A stretch of DNA of 64,000 nt from an uncultured Streptomyces sp. (GCF_947488945.1 NZ_CANLBS010000015.1:145825-209824); one strand, 5' to 3'. Shown: positions 32,470 to 41,346, numbered from the stretch's first letter. Program-made: numbers and translations. Notes: generated from the sequence alone by a model not told the origin.

Positions 32470-34257
32470 ATGGCCTCGGTCACCTCCCTCGCTTCCACGC
32501 TCCAGCAGCAGCTGGCGGACGCCCTGACGGCAGCTCTGCCGGACACCGGCGCCGCGGACCCGCTGCTGCGCCGAAGCGACCGGGCCGACTTCCAGGCCAA
32601 CGGCATCCTGGCGCTCGCGAAGAAGCTCAAGGGCAACCCCCGTGAGCTGGCGGCGCAGGTCACGGCGGCCCTCCCGGCGGACGGGCCGATCAAGGACATC
32701 GAGGTGTCCGGGCCCGGCTTCCTGAACATCACGCTGACGGACCGCGCGATCGTCGAGACGCTCGCCGCGCGGGCCGCCGACGCGGACGGCCGGCTCGGTG
32801 TGCCGTACGCCGAGCACCCGGGCACCACGGTGATCGACTACGCCCAGCCGAACGTCGCCAAGGAGATGCACGTCGGTCACCTGCGGTCCGCCGTGATCGG
32901 CGCGGCCATGGTGGAGATCCTGGAGTTCACCGGCGAGACCGTGGTCCGGCGCCACCACATCGGCGACTGGGGCACCCAGTTCGGCATGCTCATCCAGTAC
33001 CTCATCGAGCACCCGGACGAACTGAGCCACGAGCCCGCGGAGGCGGAGGGCGCCGAGGACGAGGGCCAGGCCGCCATGTCCGCGCTGAACCGGCTGTACA
33101 AGGCGTCCCGGACGCTCTTCGACTCCGACGAGGAGTTCAAGGCGCGCTCCCGGGACCGGGTCGTCGCCCTCCAGGCGGGCGAGCCGGAGACGCTGGCGAT
33201 GTGGCAGCGGTTCGTGGACGAGTCCAAGATCTACTTCTACTCGGTCTTCGACAAGCTGGACATGGAGATCGCGGACGCCGACATCGTCGGTGAGTCCGGG
33301 TACAACGACATGCTGGAGGAGACCTGCCGGATCCTGGAGGAGACGGGCGTCGCCGTCCGCTCCGAGGGTGCGCTGTGCGTCTTCTTCGACGACGTGAAGG
33401 GCCCGGACGGCAACAAGGTCCCGCTCATCGTGAAGAAGACCAACGGCGGTTACGGCTACGCGGCCACCGACCTCTCCGCGATCCGCGACCGGGTGCAGAA
33501 CCTCAAGGCGGACAGCCTGCTGTACGTGGTGGACGCCCGGCAGTCGCTGCACTTCAAGATGGTCTTCGAGACGGCCCGCCGGGCGGGCTGGCTCAACGAC
33601 GACGTGAAGGCGCACCAGCTCGCGTTCGGCACGGTGCTCGGCAAGGACGGCAAGCCGTTCAAGACCCGTGAGGGCGAGACGGTCCGGCTGGTCGACCTGC
33701 TGGACGAGGCGGTGGAGCGGGCGACGGCCGTGGTCCGGGAGAAGGCCGAGAAGGTGGGCCTGTCCGAGGACGAGATCGTCGAGAACGGCCGGTACGTCGG
33801 CATCGGCGCGGTGAAGTACGCCGACCTGTCGACGTCCGCGGTGCGCGACTACAAGTTCGACCTGGACCAGATGGTGTCGCTGCACGGCGACACCTCGGTG
33901 TACCTCCAGTACGCCTACGCCCGGATCCAGTCGATCCTGCGCAAGGCGGGCGACGCGAAGCCGGTCGCCCACCCGGAGCTGGAGCTGGCGAAGGCGGAGC
34001 GCGCGCTGGGCCTGCACCTGGACCAGTTCGGCGAGACGCTGGCCGAGGTGGCCGCGGGATACGAGCCGCACAAGCTGGCGGCGTACCTCTACCAGCTCGC
34101 CTCGCACCTCACCACGTTCTACGACCAGTGCCAGGTGCTCAGCGACGACAACGCCCCGGAGGTCGTGGAGAACCGGCTGTTCCTGGTGGAGCTGACGGCC
34201 CGGACCCTGCACCGGGGCATGAAGCTCCTCGGCATCCGGACGCCCGAGCGCCTCTGA
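32470..34257 (+). CDS. argS: Arginyl-tRNA synthetase
   Basis: 595 residues. Charges tRNA-Arg. The N-terminal Add-1 domain, the HIGH motif AKEMHVGHLRS (about 134-144) and the C-terminal DALR anticodon-binding domain are all present, and length is normal. The last coding helix ends TLHRGMKLLGIRTPERL. Start ATG at 32470. The 148-base gap to lysS must carry both promoters; a TTGATT and GATACT pair (32397-32427) with a long 19-base spacer is a weak candidate for argS. Confidence 0.97.
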   Translation: MASVTSLASTLQQQLADALTAALPDTGAADPLLRRSDRADFQANGILALAKKLKGNPRELAAQVTAALPADGPIKDIEVSGPGFLNITLTDRAIVETLAARAADADGRLGVPYAEHPGTTVIDYAQPNVAKEMHVGHLRSAVIGAAMVEILEFTGETVVRRHHIGDWGTQFGMLIQYLIEHPDELSHEPAEAEGAEDEGQAAMSALNRLYKASRTLFDSDEEFKARSRDRVVALQAGEPETLAMWQRFVDESKIYFYSVFDKLDMEIADADIVGESGYNDMLEETCRILEETGVAVRSEGALCVFFDDVKGPDGNKVPLIVKKTNGGYGYAATDLSAIRDRVQNLKADSLLYVVDARQSLHFKMVFETARRAGWLNDDVKAHQLAFGTVLGKDGKPFKTREGETVRLVDLLDEAVERATAVVREKAEKVGLSEDEIVENGRYVGIGAVKYADLSTSAVRDYKFDLDQMVSLHGDTSVYLQYAYARIQSILRKAGDAKPVAHPELELAKAERALGLHLDQFGETLAEVAAGYEPHKLAAYLYQLASHLTTFYDQCQVLSDDNAPEVVENRLFLVELTARTLHRGMKLLGIRTPERL

Positions 34258-34283
34258 CCCGGCGGCGGGACACGGAAGTCCCG

Positions 34284-34343
34284 CACACGCGTGACGGCGG
34301 CCTGCCCCCCGGATTTTCGGGGGTCAGGCCGCCGTCACGTGTG
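34284..34343. terminator. Long bidirectional terminator after argS
   Basis: A stem of 14 perfect pairs (GTGACGGCGGCCTG / CAGGCCGCCGTCAC) is extended inward by CCCCCG / CGGGGG and outward by CACACG / CGTGTG with a small bulge. An ATTTT loop is at the tip. It serves argS (+) and the convergent GvpU-like gene (-). Confidence 0.85.
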
Positions 34344-34352
34344 CTGCCGGTC

Positions 34353-34781
34353 CTACTGCGGGCGGCCCAGGGACCAGCCGGTGACGTCGGCGAGCCGACC
34401 GCGCCACAGGGCCAGCGAGACGGGGCTGACCGTGCCGAAGGAGAGGGTGACGTCGCGGAGGTGGATCCAGCGCGGCAGCCCCTGGTCCGTGGCCGCACCG
34501 ATCTCGCCGAGCCCCTGGTCCACCGTCTCGGGGAACTCCGCCAGCAGGTTGGCGCCCTCCCCCTCGACCTGACGCAGGCTGCGCGCCCAGTCCGCCTTCC
34601 ACTCCTCGTGGCCGATGACGTCCCCGTGCAGGATGCCGCCGGCGAGGGTCAGGGTGATCGGCAGGCTGGAGCGGGCCTCCCGGTCCAGGAGCTGGATGAG
34701 GAACTGGAGCTGGAGGTCGGGCAGGGGCTCGGTGATCACCGCTGCCGTCACTCCCTGCGAGATGTCGGCTGACGCACTCAT
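34353..34781 (-). CDS. GvpU-like gas vesicle accessory-type protein
   Basis: 142 residues. The pattern ITLTLAGGILHGDVIGHEEW, then WIHLRDVTLSFG, then LWRGRLADVTGWSLGR, follows the known GvpU layout (a beta strand pair with a Gly turn, an 'IHL' strand, and a WRG..AEV..F.LG end). This is by-eye recognition from memory of the Bacillus family. No gas vesicle structural gene is close by. ATG at 34781 with AAGGGA eight bases upstream. A general stress or membrane accessory role is possible; function unproven. Confidence 0.6.
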   Translation of the reverse strand: MSASADISQGVTAAVITEPLPDLQLQFLIQLLDREARSSLPITLTLAGGILHGDVIGHEEWKADWARSLRQVEGEGANLLAEFPETVDQGLGEIGAATDQGLPRWIHLRDVTLSFGTVSPVSLALWRGRLADVTGWSLGRPQ

Positions 34782-34862
34782 GGGCCATTCCCTTCGGGTG
34801 ACGAACAACGGCTGCCCGTCCGTCTGCCCCGGACGGGGCGCGGCACACGCGGCGCGGCGCGG

Positions 34863-36071
34863 TCAGAGGAAGCGGCGGATGGGGACCACGGCGGCCTCGC
34901 GCAGCCGCTGCACGGCCGGGCGGCCCTTCCAGCGGTGTCCGTCGATCAGCACGCTGACCTCGCGGTCCTCGTCGAAGTGCCCGTCGAGGGTGGCGGTGAA
35001 CTCCGGGTCGAGCACGGCGAGCATGACCTCCTCGTCGTGGTCGAGGGAGCGCCGGTTGAAGTTGGTGGACCCGATGAGGGTGGCGATCCCGTCGATGGTG
35101 ATGACCTTGGAGTGCAGCATCGTCGGCTGGTAGTGGTAGATCTTCACGCCGCAGTCGGTGAGGTCCTCGTAGAACCGCTGTCCGGCGAGCTGGCAGACCC
35201 GCTTGTCGGTGTGCGGGCCGGGGAGCAGGATCTCCACCTCGACGCCGCGCCGGGAGGCGGCGCAGAGCAGTTCGGTGAAGAAGGCGTCGGGGGCGAAGTA
35301 GGCGGTGGTGAGGCGGATGCGCTTCTCGGCCGATTCGAGGACCACCCGGATCAGGGTCTGCATGTCCTGCCAGCCGAAGCTGGACGAGCCGCGCACCACC
35401 TGCACGATGGAGTCGCCCTGCGGGTCGCTCGCGACGAACCGGTCCCGCTCGTCGAAGAGTTCGTCGTGGCACTCGGCCCAGTTCTGGGCGAACGCGGCGG
35501 CCAGTCCGTCGACGGCGGGGCCGCGCACCTGCACATGGGTGTCGCGCCACTCGTTCTCGTTGCGGGCGTCGCCGCACCACTCCTCGGCGATGCCGACGCC
35601 GCCGGTGAAGGCGGTGCCCTCGTCGACGACCAGGACCTTGCGGTGGCAGCGGTGGTTCTGCTTGAGCGGCGAGAGGTAGAGCGGCTTGCGGAACCAGGCC
35701 ACGTGGACGCCCGCGTCGTCCATCATCGCGAGCTGGTCCTTCTCGATCAGCCGGCTGCCGAACCCGTCGAGCAGCAGCCGCACCCGCACGCCGGCGCGGG
35801 CCCGCTCGGCCAGGGCCTCCGCGAACTCCTCGGCTATGTCGCCGCGCCAGTAGACGAACGTCATCATGTCGACGGTGTGCTTGGCGCCGCGGATGGCGGC
35901 GAGCATCGCGCCGAAGATCTCGTCCCCGTTGCGCAGCGGCACGAGGGCGTTCCCCTCGGTCGCGGCGATGCCGATCAGTCGCTCCAGCCGCCGTCTGAGG
36001 CGGTGGGCCTTCTGGTCGGACGAGGGCGTGTCCAGGTCGCCGCCGGCGGTCGGGGCGGTGGTGGTGGCCAT
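34863..36071 (-). CDS. Phospholipase D-like (cardiolipin synthase-type) enzyme
   Basis: 402 residues with two HKD catalytic motifs: HRKVLVVD (in the first half) and HSKVITID (second half), each followed by the usual GSxN/GGxxx loops (TGGVGIAEEW and IGSTNFNRRS). These make the paired active site used for phosphatidyl transfer or hydrolysis. No N-terminal membrane helices are seen, unlike classical cardiolipin synthases, so it may be peripheral. Its role could be cardiolipin synthesis or lipid turnover. Same strand as the GvpU-like gene, 81 bases upstream of it. Confidence 0.9.
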   Translation of the reverse strand: MATTTAPTAGGDLDTPSSDQKAHRLRRRLERLIGIAATEGNALVPLRNGDEIFGAMLAAIRGAKHTVDMMTFVYWRGDIAEEFAEALAERARAGVRVRLLLDGFGSRLIEKDQLAMMDDAGVHVAWFRKPLYLSPLKQNHRCHRKVLVVDEGTAFTGGVGIAEEWCGDARNENEWRDTHVQVRGPAVDGLAAAFAQNWAECHDELFDERDRFVASDPQGDSIVQVVRGSSSFGWQDMQTLIRVVLESAEKRIRLTTAYFAPDAFFTELLCAASRRGVEVEILLPGPHTDKRVCQLAGQRFYEDLTDCGVKIYHYQPTMLHSKVITIDGIATLIGSTNFNRRSLDHDEEVMLAVLDPEFTATLDGHFDEDREVSVLIDGHRWKGRPAVQRLREAAVVPIRRFL

Positions 36072-36327
36072 GGTTCACCTGCTGACTGGCAAGAGTGGGC
36101 GTACGGGGGCTACCGGCACAGGCACTCCCGTGCCCGCACCGGCGGGGCACACCGTACGCCCGTACTTCCGGAAGAAGATCCGGACGGGTGTTCGGTGAGC
36201 CCTCGCCACAGCTACCCCGCCGCGACGGATGCACTCCCCGGCCGCAGCCGGTGAAAGGGGCGCAGGGACGACGCCCCTGGAGCGCGGGAGCGCGCGCCGG
36301 TGGCCGCCCGGCGCGCGTCCCCACGCC

Positions 36328-37476
36328 CTACCGGTGGGACGCGCCCAGCCGGACGCGGGTGATCAGGTCCTCGCCGGCCGGGCCGGAAGCCGACTTGTCG
36401 AGGACGTACGCGGTGCCGTCGTTCGTCACCTGCACGTGGTTGGGCAGCGCGGCCGTGGTGACGGTCTCCACGACGACGCGGGTGCGCGGATCCACCACCG
36501 ACACGCTGCCGGCCAGCCGGTTGACGACCAGCACCCGGCCCGAACGCGGGTGGGAGGCGACGGACTTCGCGCCGGCCCCGGTAGGGACGGTGGCCACCAC
36601 GGCACCCTCGCGCAGACCGACGACGGACAGGGTGCCCGTGCCCTGGTCGGCGGTGTAGGCGGTGCGGCCGTCGACGGAGAGGGCGACGGAAAGCGGGCCG
36701 TCGCCGGTGGGGATGAGACGCGGGACGGCGGCGCCGGGGGCGGCCTCGATGATCCGGTCGTGGGTGAAGTCGGCGGCGTAGGCGGCCCCTGTCCGCTCGT
36801 TCACCGCGAGCCCCGTCGGGCCCGCGCCGGGCACGGTGACCCGGCCGGTCTCCTCGAACGTACGGCTGTCGAAGGCCACCAGGCTGCCATCGCCGAAGGC
36901 CGTCGCCCACACGGTGTCGCGGGCCTCGTCCACGACCACCTCACGAGGGTGCGGCACGTCGGGCAGGGTGGCCAGGTGCCTGCCGTCGCGCTGGCTGTAG
37001 ACGGAGACCGAGTGGGACCGGGTGTCGGTGACCCACACGGTGTTGTGCTCGTCGTCCACGTCGATGCCGTACGCGGCCTGGATCTGACCGGTGGCGTCCA
37101 GCGGCGGGGCGTAGGACGAGACGACCTCCAGGGTGTCGGGGTCGACCTTCACCAGCCGCGCCCCGGTGACCGGGGCCGGCGGCTGCCCCACGGCGGCGGT
37201 CGCCCACAGCACGTCGTTCCGCTCGGAGTACGCGGACTGGTACAGCCCCCGCGCGAGCGGCGCGGAGACGGACGAGGTGGCACGGGCGGCCGTCGCGGGG
37301 GTGGTGGGGGTGGTCGCCGTGCGGACGGTCGCCGCGTGGGGGGCGGTCACCGTGGACGTGGTCGCGGCGGTTACGTCGGCGGCGGTCGCGGGGGCGGTCA
37401 GGACGAGAGCGCCGACGGCCACGAGGGACACGGCGCCGGCCGAGGCGCGCAGGACAGGCCGATCGAGCAAGGACAT
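36328..37476 (-). CDS. Secreted YncE-like beta-propeller protein, probably iron regulated
   Basis: 382 residues. N-terminal signal peptide (LLDRPVLRASAGAVSLVAVG, ending near ATAAD) and a Thr/Ala-rich linker to about residue 65. The rest is a seven-bladed propeller of YVTN/NHL type; repeats such as VWVTDTRSHSVSVY, VWATAFGDGSLVAFD, AYTADQGTGTLSVV and VLVVNRLAGSVSVVD recur about every 45 residues. E. coli YncE has the same fold and is iron-regulated. A DtxR/IdeR-type iron box lies 211 bases upstream. Function unknown; extracellular or cell-surface binding protein. Confidence 0.85.
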   Translation of the reverse strand: MSLLDRPVLRASAGAVSLVAVGALVLTAPATAADVTAATTSTVTAPHAATVRTATTPTTPATAARATSSVSAPLARGLYQSAYSERNDVLWATAAVGQPPAPVTGARLVKVDPDTLEVVSSYAPPLDATGQIQAAYGIDVDDEHNTVWVTDTRSHSVSVYSQRDGRHLATLPDVPHPREVVVDEARDTVWATAFGDGSLVAFDSRTFEETGRVTVPGAGPTGLAVNERTGAAYAADFTHDRIIEAAPGAAVPRLIPTGDGPLSVALSVDGRTAYTADQGTGTLSVVGLREGAVVATVPTGAGAKSVASHPRSGRVLVVNRLAGSVSVVDPRTRVVVETVTTAALPNHVQVTNDGTAYVLDKSASGPAGEDLITRVRLGASHR

Positions 37477-37686
37477 GGGTACGGGTTTCTCCCTACGGGC
37501 TGCGGCTCTGGCGAGGGCGGGCGAAAGCGGGGGCGGGGACGGGGGCCGCGCGGCCCGCCCCTGGATCCGCCGCCGTCACGGCTGTGCCCGAGGCGTCCGA
37601 CGGGCCGACTGCCGTGCCCCGCACATGATGGGGCGCATGTAAGGGCACCTCACACACGTACCGTGACGCTCCGCCTCGGGTAAAAT

Positions 37687-37705
37687 TTAGGTAAGCCTAA
37701 GCTAA
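37687..37705 (-). promoter_or_regulatory. DtxR/IdeR (DmdR)-type iron box
   Basis: TTAGGTAAGCCTAAGCTAA matches the actinobacterial iron-box consensus TTAGGTTAGGCTAACCTAA at 16 of 19 positions. It lies upstream of the beta-propeller gene and just after the stop of the ATPase gene, so the propeller gene is the natural target; repression by iron-bound DmdR is expected. Confidence 0.75.
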
Positions 37706-37712
37706 ATTCTCC

Positions 37713-38168
37713 TCAAGGGGCAATCGCCGCGCGGCCGGTGGGCCTCCCGCCCACCGTCACACGGACGGGCGGCCGGTCGAACTCGCACCAGACGGTCTTG
37801 CCGGGCACCCGCCCCGACACCCCCCACCGGTCCGCGAACGCCTCCACGAGCAGCAGCCCTCGCCCACCCTCACCCTCCGGCACCCGCACGGCGGGCAGCC
37901 CCCCGCCGCTGTCGTGCACCTCGACCCTCAGCCCGCGCATCCCGGCCGACGGCTCCACCCTGACCAGATACCCGCGCCCCGGCGGCACCCCGTGCAGCAG
38001 GGCATTGGTGGCCAATTCGCTCACACACAGCAACACATCGTCCAGTCGCGCCGCGAAGCCCCACTCCAGCACGGCCGTTCGTACGAACTCCCGCGCACCG
38101 GCCACCGACCTGCGCCGTCGATGGCAGAACAGCTCGCGCGTCAGGGGGAGTTCCACAGTCTCGTTCAT
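37713..38168 (-). CDS. ATP-binding protein, anti-sigma-factor-like (HATPase_c_2)
   Basis: 151 residues with the GHKL ATPase fold of SpoIIAB/RsbW-like proteins: N box in VSELATNALLHG (about 69-80), G1 box in VEVHDSGGGLP, and G2 in EGGRGLLLVEAFADRWG. Streptomyces have dozens of these, often beside XRE/DUF397 pairs. ATG at 38168. Divergent from the XRE gene with 113 bases between. Possibly a kinase or anti-sigma factor; partner unknown. Confidence 0.9.
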   Translation of the reverse strand: MNETVELPLTRELFCHRRRRSVAGAREFVRTAVLEWGFAARLDDVLLCVSELATNALLHGVPPGRGYLVRVEPSAGMRGLRVEVHDSGGGLPAVRVPEGEGGRGLLLVEAFADRWGVSGRVPGKTVWCEFDRPPVRVTVGGRPTGRAAIAP

Positions 38169-38281
38169 GGCACCAGAGTCACGTTGGGTAGCTACCCTGA
38201 TGCAGTGCGTCGACCCGTACACGGGTGTTGTACGGGTCGCGGAGGCGTGAAGTACGGATGCGGATGGGGAGAGGGAGCCAC

Positions 38282-39106
38282 ATGCACCCCAGGAATCGGC
38301 AGCGCCGGAACGCGTCGGCCATGAAGCTCGTGGGCAGACTCGTCGCCCTCTTCCGCGTCGCGGCCGGCCTGACACAGTCCCAGCTCGCCGCGAACGTCGG
38401 CGTACAGGAGGAGACGGTCGCCTCCATCGAACAGGGCCGCCGCGCCCTCCTCCCCGACCTCGCCCGCAGCATGGACACCCTGCTGTCCACGAAGGGCGCG
38501 CTGGAGACGGCGGTCGCGAACATGCCGGAAGTGGACCTGATCCCGGCGTGGGCGGAGCAGTACATGGACCTGGAGAAGGAGGCGTTGGCGCTGTCCTTCT
38601 TTGCCAATCAAGTGCTCCCGGGGCTGCTCCAGACGGAGTCGTACGCTCGCGCCGTGTTCCGCAGCCGAGTACCGGCGTTCAGTGAAGAGGAGATCGAGAC
38701 GCACGTCGAGAACCGTTTGCACCGCCAAGAGGTGCTGCGGCGCAAACTACCGCCGACAACCAGCTTCATCCTTGCCGAGGCCATTCTGCTGGCCCGCCTC
38801 GGCGGAGATGACGTGCACCAGGAGATGATCCGCAACCTGCGCAGGTGCGCACGCCTGCCCAACGTAACCATCCAGGTCATGCCATCCATTCGACATACTC
38901 ATGCCTCTCTCGACGGACCGTTCATCCTGCTGGAGACACCAGATTTCCAGCACCTCGCCTACACCGAGACCCAGCGCGGCAGCCAGCTCATCAACGACCC
39001 GAATGAGGTCAGCATCCTGGCGCAGAAATATGCGATGCTGCGGACGCAGGCCCTGAACACGGAAGAGTCGAGGGACCTGCTGGACCGGCTGCTAGGAGAG
39101 CAATGA
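38282..39106 (+). CDS. XRE-family regulator with DUF5753 (Scr1-type)
   Basis: 274 residues. An N-terminal helix-turn-helix of XRE type (VALFRVAAGLTQSQLAANVGV, then TVASIEQGRRALLP, about 19-58) and a C-terminal DUF5753 region (QVLPGLLQTESYARAVF, then TIQVMPSIRHTHASLDGPF). This is the WhiJ/Scr1 class, usually paired with a DUF397 protein. ATG with GGGAG five bases before. Its stop overlaps the DUF397 start by four bases. The third-position G/C bias is lower than in neighbours (about 38.6-39.0 kb). Confidence 0.93.
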   Translation: MHPRNRQRRNASAMKLVGRLVALFRVAAGLTQSQLAANVGVQEETVASIEQGRRALLPDLARSMDTLLSTKGALETAVANMPEVDLIPAWAEQYMDLEKEALALSFFANQVLPGLLQTESYARAVFRSRVPAFSEEEIETHVENRLHRQEVLRRKLPPTTSFILAEAILLARLGGDDVHQEMIRNLRRCARLPNVTIQVMPSIRHTHASLDGPFILLETPDFQHLAYTETQRGSQLINDPNEVSILAQKYAMLRTQALNTEESRDLLDRLLGEQ

Positions 39107-39357
39107 GCATGGCACGCGAGTGGTTCAAGTCCAGTTACAGCGGCAGCGAAGGCGGCGAGTGCCTCGAAGTCGCCTACGACTGGCACAAGTCCAGCTACAG
39201 CGGTGACGAAGGCGGGCAGTGCGTCGAGGTCGCCGCCCACCCCACCGCCGTCCACATCCGCGACTCCAAGCACACCGACGGCCCCGTCCTCACCGTCGCA
39301 CCCACCACCTGGACCGCCTTCGCGGGCCACGCCGCTCGCGGAACGCTCGCCGGCTGA
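39103..39357 (+). CDS. DUF397 protein with duplicated core
   Basis: 84 residues. The DUF397 signature occurs twice: WFKSSYSGSEGGECLEVA (about 6-23) and WHKSSYSGDEGGQCVEVA (about 27-44), followed once by the second half VHIRDSKHTDGPVLTV and a W..F end. Members act with the adjacent Scr1/WhiJ-type XRE protein, probably binding it. Translation is coupled (ATGA overlap). A second ATG lies two codons later. Confidence 0.92.
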   Translation: MSMAREWFKSSYSGSEGGECLEVAYDWHKSSYSGDEGGQCVEVAAHPTAVHIRDSKHTDGPVLTVAPTTWTAFAGHAARGTLAG

Positions 39358-39445
39358 CCGCCCATGCCTCCGACGCCCCCGTGCACCGGGCCACGGCTCG
39401 GCCGTTCCGCGGAGGGCCGGATTCGGCGACCCGAGTCCAGCTCGG

Positions 39446-40003
39446 CTAGGACAACGGTCGACCGCCGAGGCCCGTCCGGTTCACGCCGCGGGGCGAGAAG
39501 GTCATCGGGCCGATCCAGCCCTGGCGGACGAGGGCGACCTGGGAGGGCAGGGGCGAGACCGGGTCGAGCGCCCTGCCGCGGATCCAGTTGGCGAACAGCC
39601 CCTCCGTCGTGGCGACGGCGGACACCACCATGGTCACCTTCAGGTCCCCGTCGCTCCAGGTGTTCCACAGCGCCCAGCCCTCGGGCCTCGGGTCGACGCC
39701 GAGGCGTGCGCACATCTCCTCGTACGTTCCGTCCACCCCGGCCGGCACGGTCCCGGGCTTCCACACCGAGGCGCCGACGAGACGGAGGAAAGGCCGGTCC
39801 TCCTCCAGGCACCCGTCGCCTTCGAAATGGTGGTGCCGCAGAGCCCGGGCAAGGAGGTTCACGCTGCGTCGGAGCGGTGTCGCGTCCGCCGGGTCCGCCC
39901 GCAGCGCGAGCCATCCCTCACGGGACGCCTCCACCCTGACGCGGTCGGCGAGGCGCTCGATCTCCCGGAGATAGTCCAGGTCGCTGAGTTCGGGGGACGT
40001 CAC
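39446..40003 (-). CDS. Hypothetical protein
   Basis: About 185 residues from a GTG at 40003. It begins TSPELSDLDYLREIERLADR and contains VNLLARALRHHHFEGDGCLEED and GWALWNTWSDGDLKVTMVVS. No membrane helix or known motif is recognised. A longer in-frame version from 40174 is unlikely, because its first ~57 codons look unlike protein. The real start is uncertain. It lies between the DUF397 gene (convergent) and the S1 protease gene (divergent). Confidence 0.65.
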   Translation of the reverse strand: MTSPELSDLDYLREIERLADRVRVEASREGWLALRADPADATPLRRSVNLLARALRHHHFEGDGCLEEDRPFLRLVGASVWKPGTVPAGVDGTYEEMCARLGVDPRPEGWALWNTWSDGDLKVTMVVSAVATTEGLFANWIRGRALDPVSPLPSQVALVRQGWIGPMTFSPRGVNRTGLGGRPLS

Positions 40004-40257
40004 GGCCGAGAGCCTCGCATCACCCCGCCGGCACCGGCAAGGTGATAAGCGCACGGAGCACGCCGACGCACCGCACCACCGGGAGACCGGCTCTGCTCCG
40101 ACCGGCCCAATCCTCAGGGAGCCGGTCGGGCGGTCCCCGTCCCCCACGGCGGGCAAAGATGAAATGTACGTCATATCACCCTCGGCGCAGGCTTTGATCT
40201 TCGAGTCGTGTCAGTCCCGACCCGGACCTCGATCCGTGTCCGCACCGAGGAGCATCC

Positions 40258-41226
40258 TTGCGATTCACCGTCCCCCCGCGCCGCACCACCGCACGGACGG
40301 CGACCGCCGTCGCCGTGCTGGCCGCCGTCGCCCTCGCCGCCCCCGCCGCCGGAGCCTCGGAGGGGGTCGGGCCGAAGCCGGTCCAGTTCTCCGACCCGCA
40401 GCTCGAAGCCGCGCTCGTCACCCTGAACTCCAGCGAGCTGATCCCCGGCACCGCCTGGGGCCTGGACCCCGCCCTCGGCCGGGTCGTCGTCACCGCCGAC
40501 CCGACCGTCACCGGGACCAGGGCGACCGCGCTCGCCAAGATCCTCGAACCGCTCGGGACGACGGTGCGACTCCAGCGCACCGACAAGAAGTTCGAGTCGC
40601 TCCTCTCCGGCGGCGAGGCGATCTACGGATCCGCCGACTCACCGGTCCAGGCGCGCTGTTCCCTCGGCTTCAACGTCCGGCGGGCCGGGAAGCCGGACGC
40701 CCTGCTGACCGCCGGCCACTGCGGCAACCCGGTCAAGAGCTGGTCCCTCTCCCAGGCCGGGCCGCAGGTCGCCCTGGTGCCGGACGGCGGATCGAGCTTC
40801 CCGGGCAACGACTACGCCCTCGCCGAGTACACCGACACGTCCGTCGCCCACCCGAGCGAGGTCTTCCGCCAGGGGCTCGCCCCGCTGCCCGTCACCGGCG
40901 CCCGCGACGCGGTCGTCGGCGAGGCCGTCAGCCGCATCGGCTCCACCACCGGCCTGCACGGCGCCGACGCCGGCGAGCCCGGCCAGATCACCGGCCTCGA
41001 CTACACGGTGAACTACGAGGAGGGCCGGGTCACCGGCCTGACCCGCACCAACGTCTGCGCCGAACCCGGCGACAGCGGCGGCGCGTTCTACTTCACCAAC
41101 GGAGACGGCACCGCCACCGCCGCGGGGCTCACCTCCGGCGGCAACGGCGACTGCACCACCGGCGGCACCGTCTTCTTCCAGCCGGTCGTCGAAGCCCTCG
41201 ACGCCTTCGGCGCCACCGTCGGGTAA
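40258..41226 (+). CDS. Secreted S1-family serine protease (streptogrisin-like)
   Basis: 322 residues from TTG, with GAGGAG six bases before. Signal peptide to about residue 33, then a pro-domain (about 34-120), then a mature chymotrypsin-like domain starting near SGGEAIYG. The triad is His154 (TAGHC), Asp185 (GNDY) and Ser273 (GDSGG). Cysteines near C134-C155 and C267-C294 would form the usual two disulfides. Extracellular protease, made inactive and self-processed. Followed by a strong terminator. Confidence 0.93.
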   Translation: MRFTVPPRRTTARTATAVAVLAAVALAAPAAGASEGVGPKPVQFSDPQLEAALVTLNSSELIPGTAWGLDPALGRVVVTADPTVTGTRATALAKILEPLGTTVRLQRTDKKFESLLSGGEAIYGSADSPVQARCSLGFNVRRAGKPDALLTAGHCGNPVKSWSLSQAGPQVALVPDGGSSFPGNDYALAEYTDTSVAHPSEVFRQGLAPLPVTGARDAVVGEAVSRIGSTTGLHGADAGEPGQITGLDYTVNYEEGRVTGLTRTNVCAEPGDSGGAFYFTNGDGTATAAGLTSGGNGDCTTGGTVFFQPVVEALDAFGATVG

Positions 41227-41251
41227 GCCCCGCCCCCCTCCCGCGCCCGGC

Positions 41252-41280
41252 CCGCCGCCGACCGCCCCGGTCGGCGGCGG
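41252..41280 (+). terminator. Terminator after the S1 protease gene
   Basis: A perfect 12-bp stem (CCGCCGCCGACC / GGTCGGCGGCGG) with a five-base loop, 26 bases after the stop codon. Confidence 0.8.
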
Positions 41281-41346
41281 ACGGTTGCTCGGCGTCGGAC
41301 GACCGTTCGGCGACCGACGGCGGCGGACGCGCACGCCCCTCACGTA

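Noticed and set aside
30490..34212. A 1240-codon open frame on the minus strand covering lysS and the complement of argS
   Set aside because: It runs through two well-supported synthetase genes in other frames and its sequence is Arg/Pro/Gly-rich. Very G+C-rich DNA has few stop codons in shadow frames.
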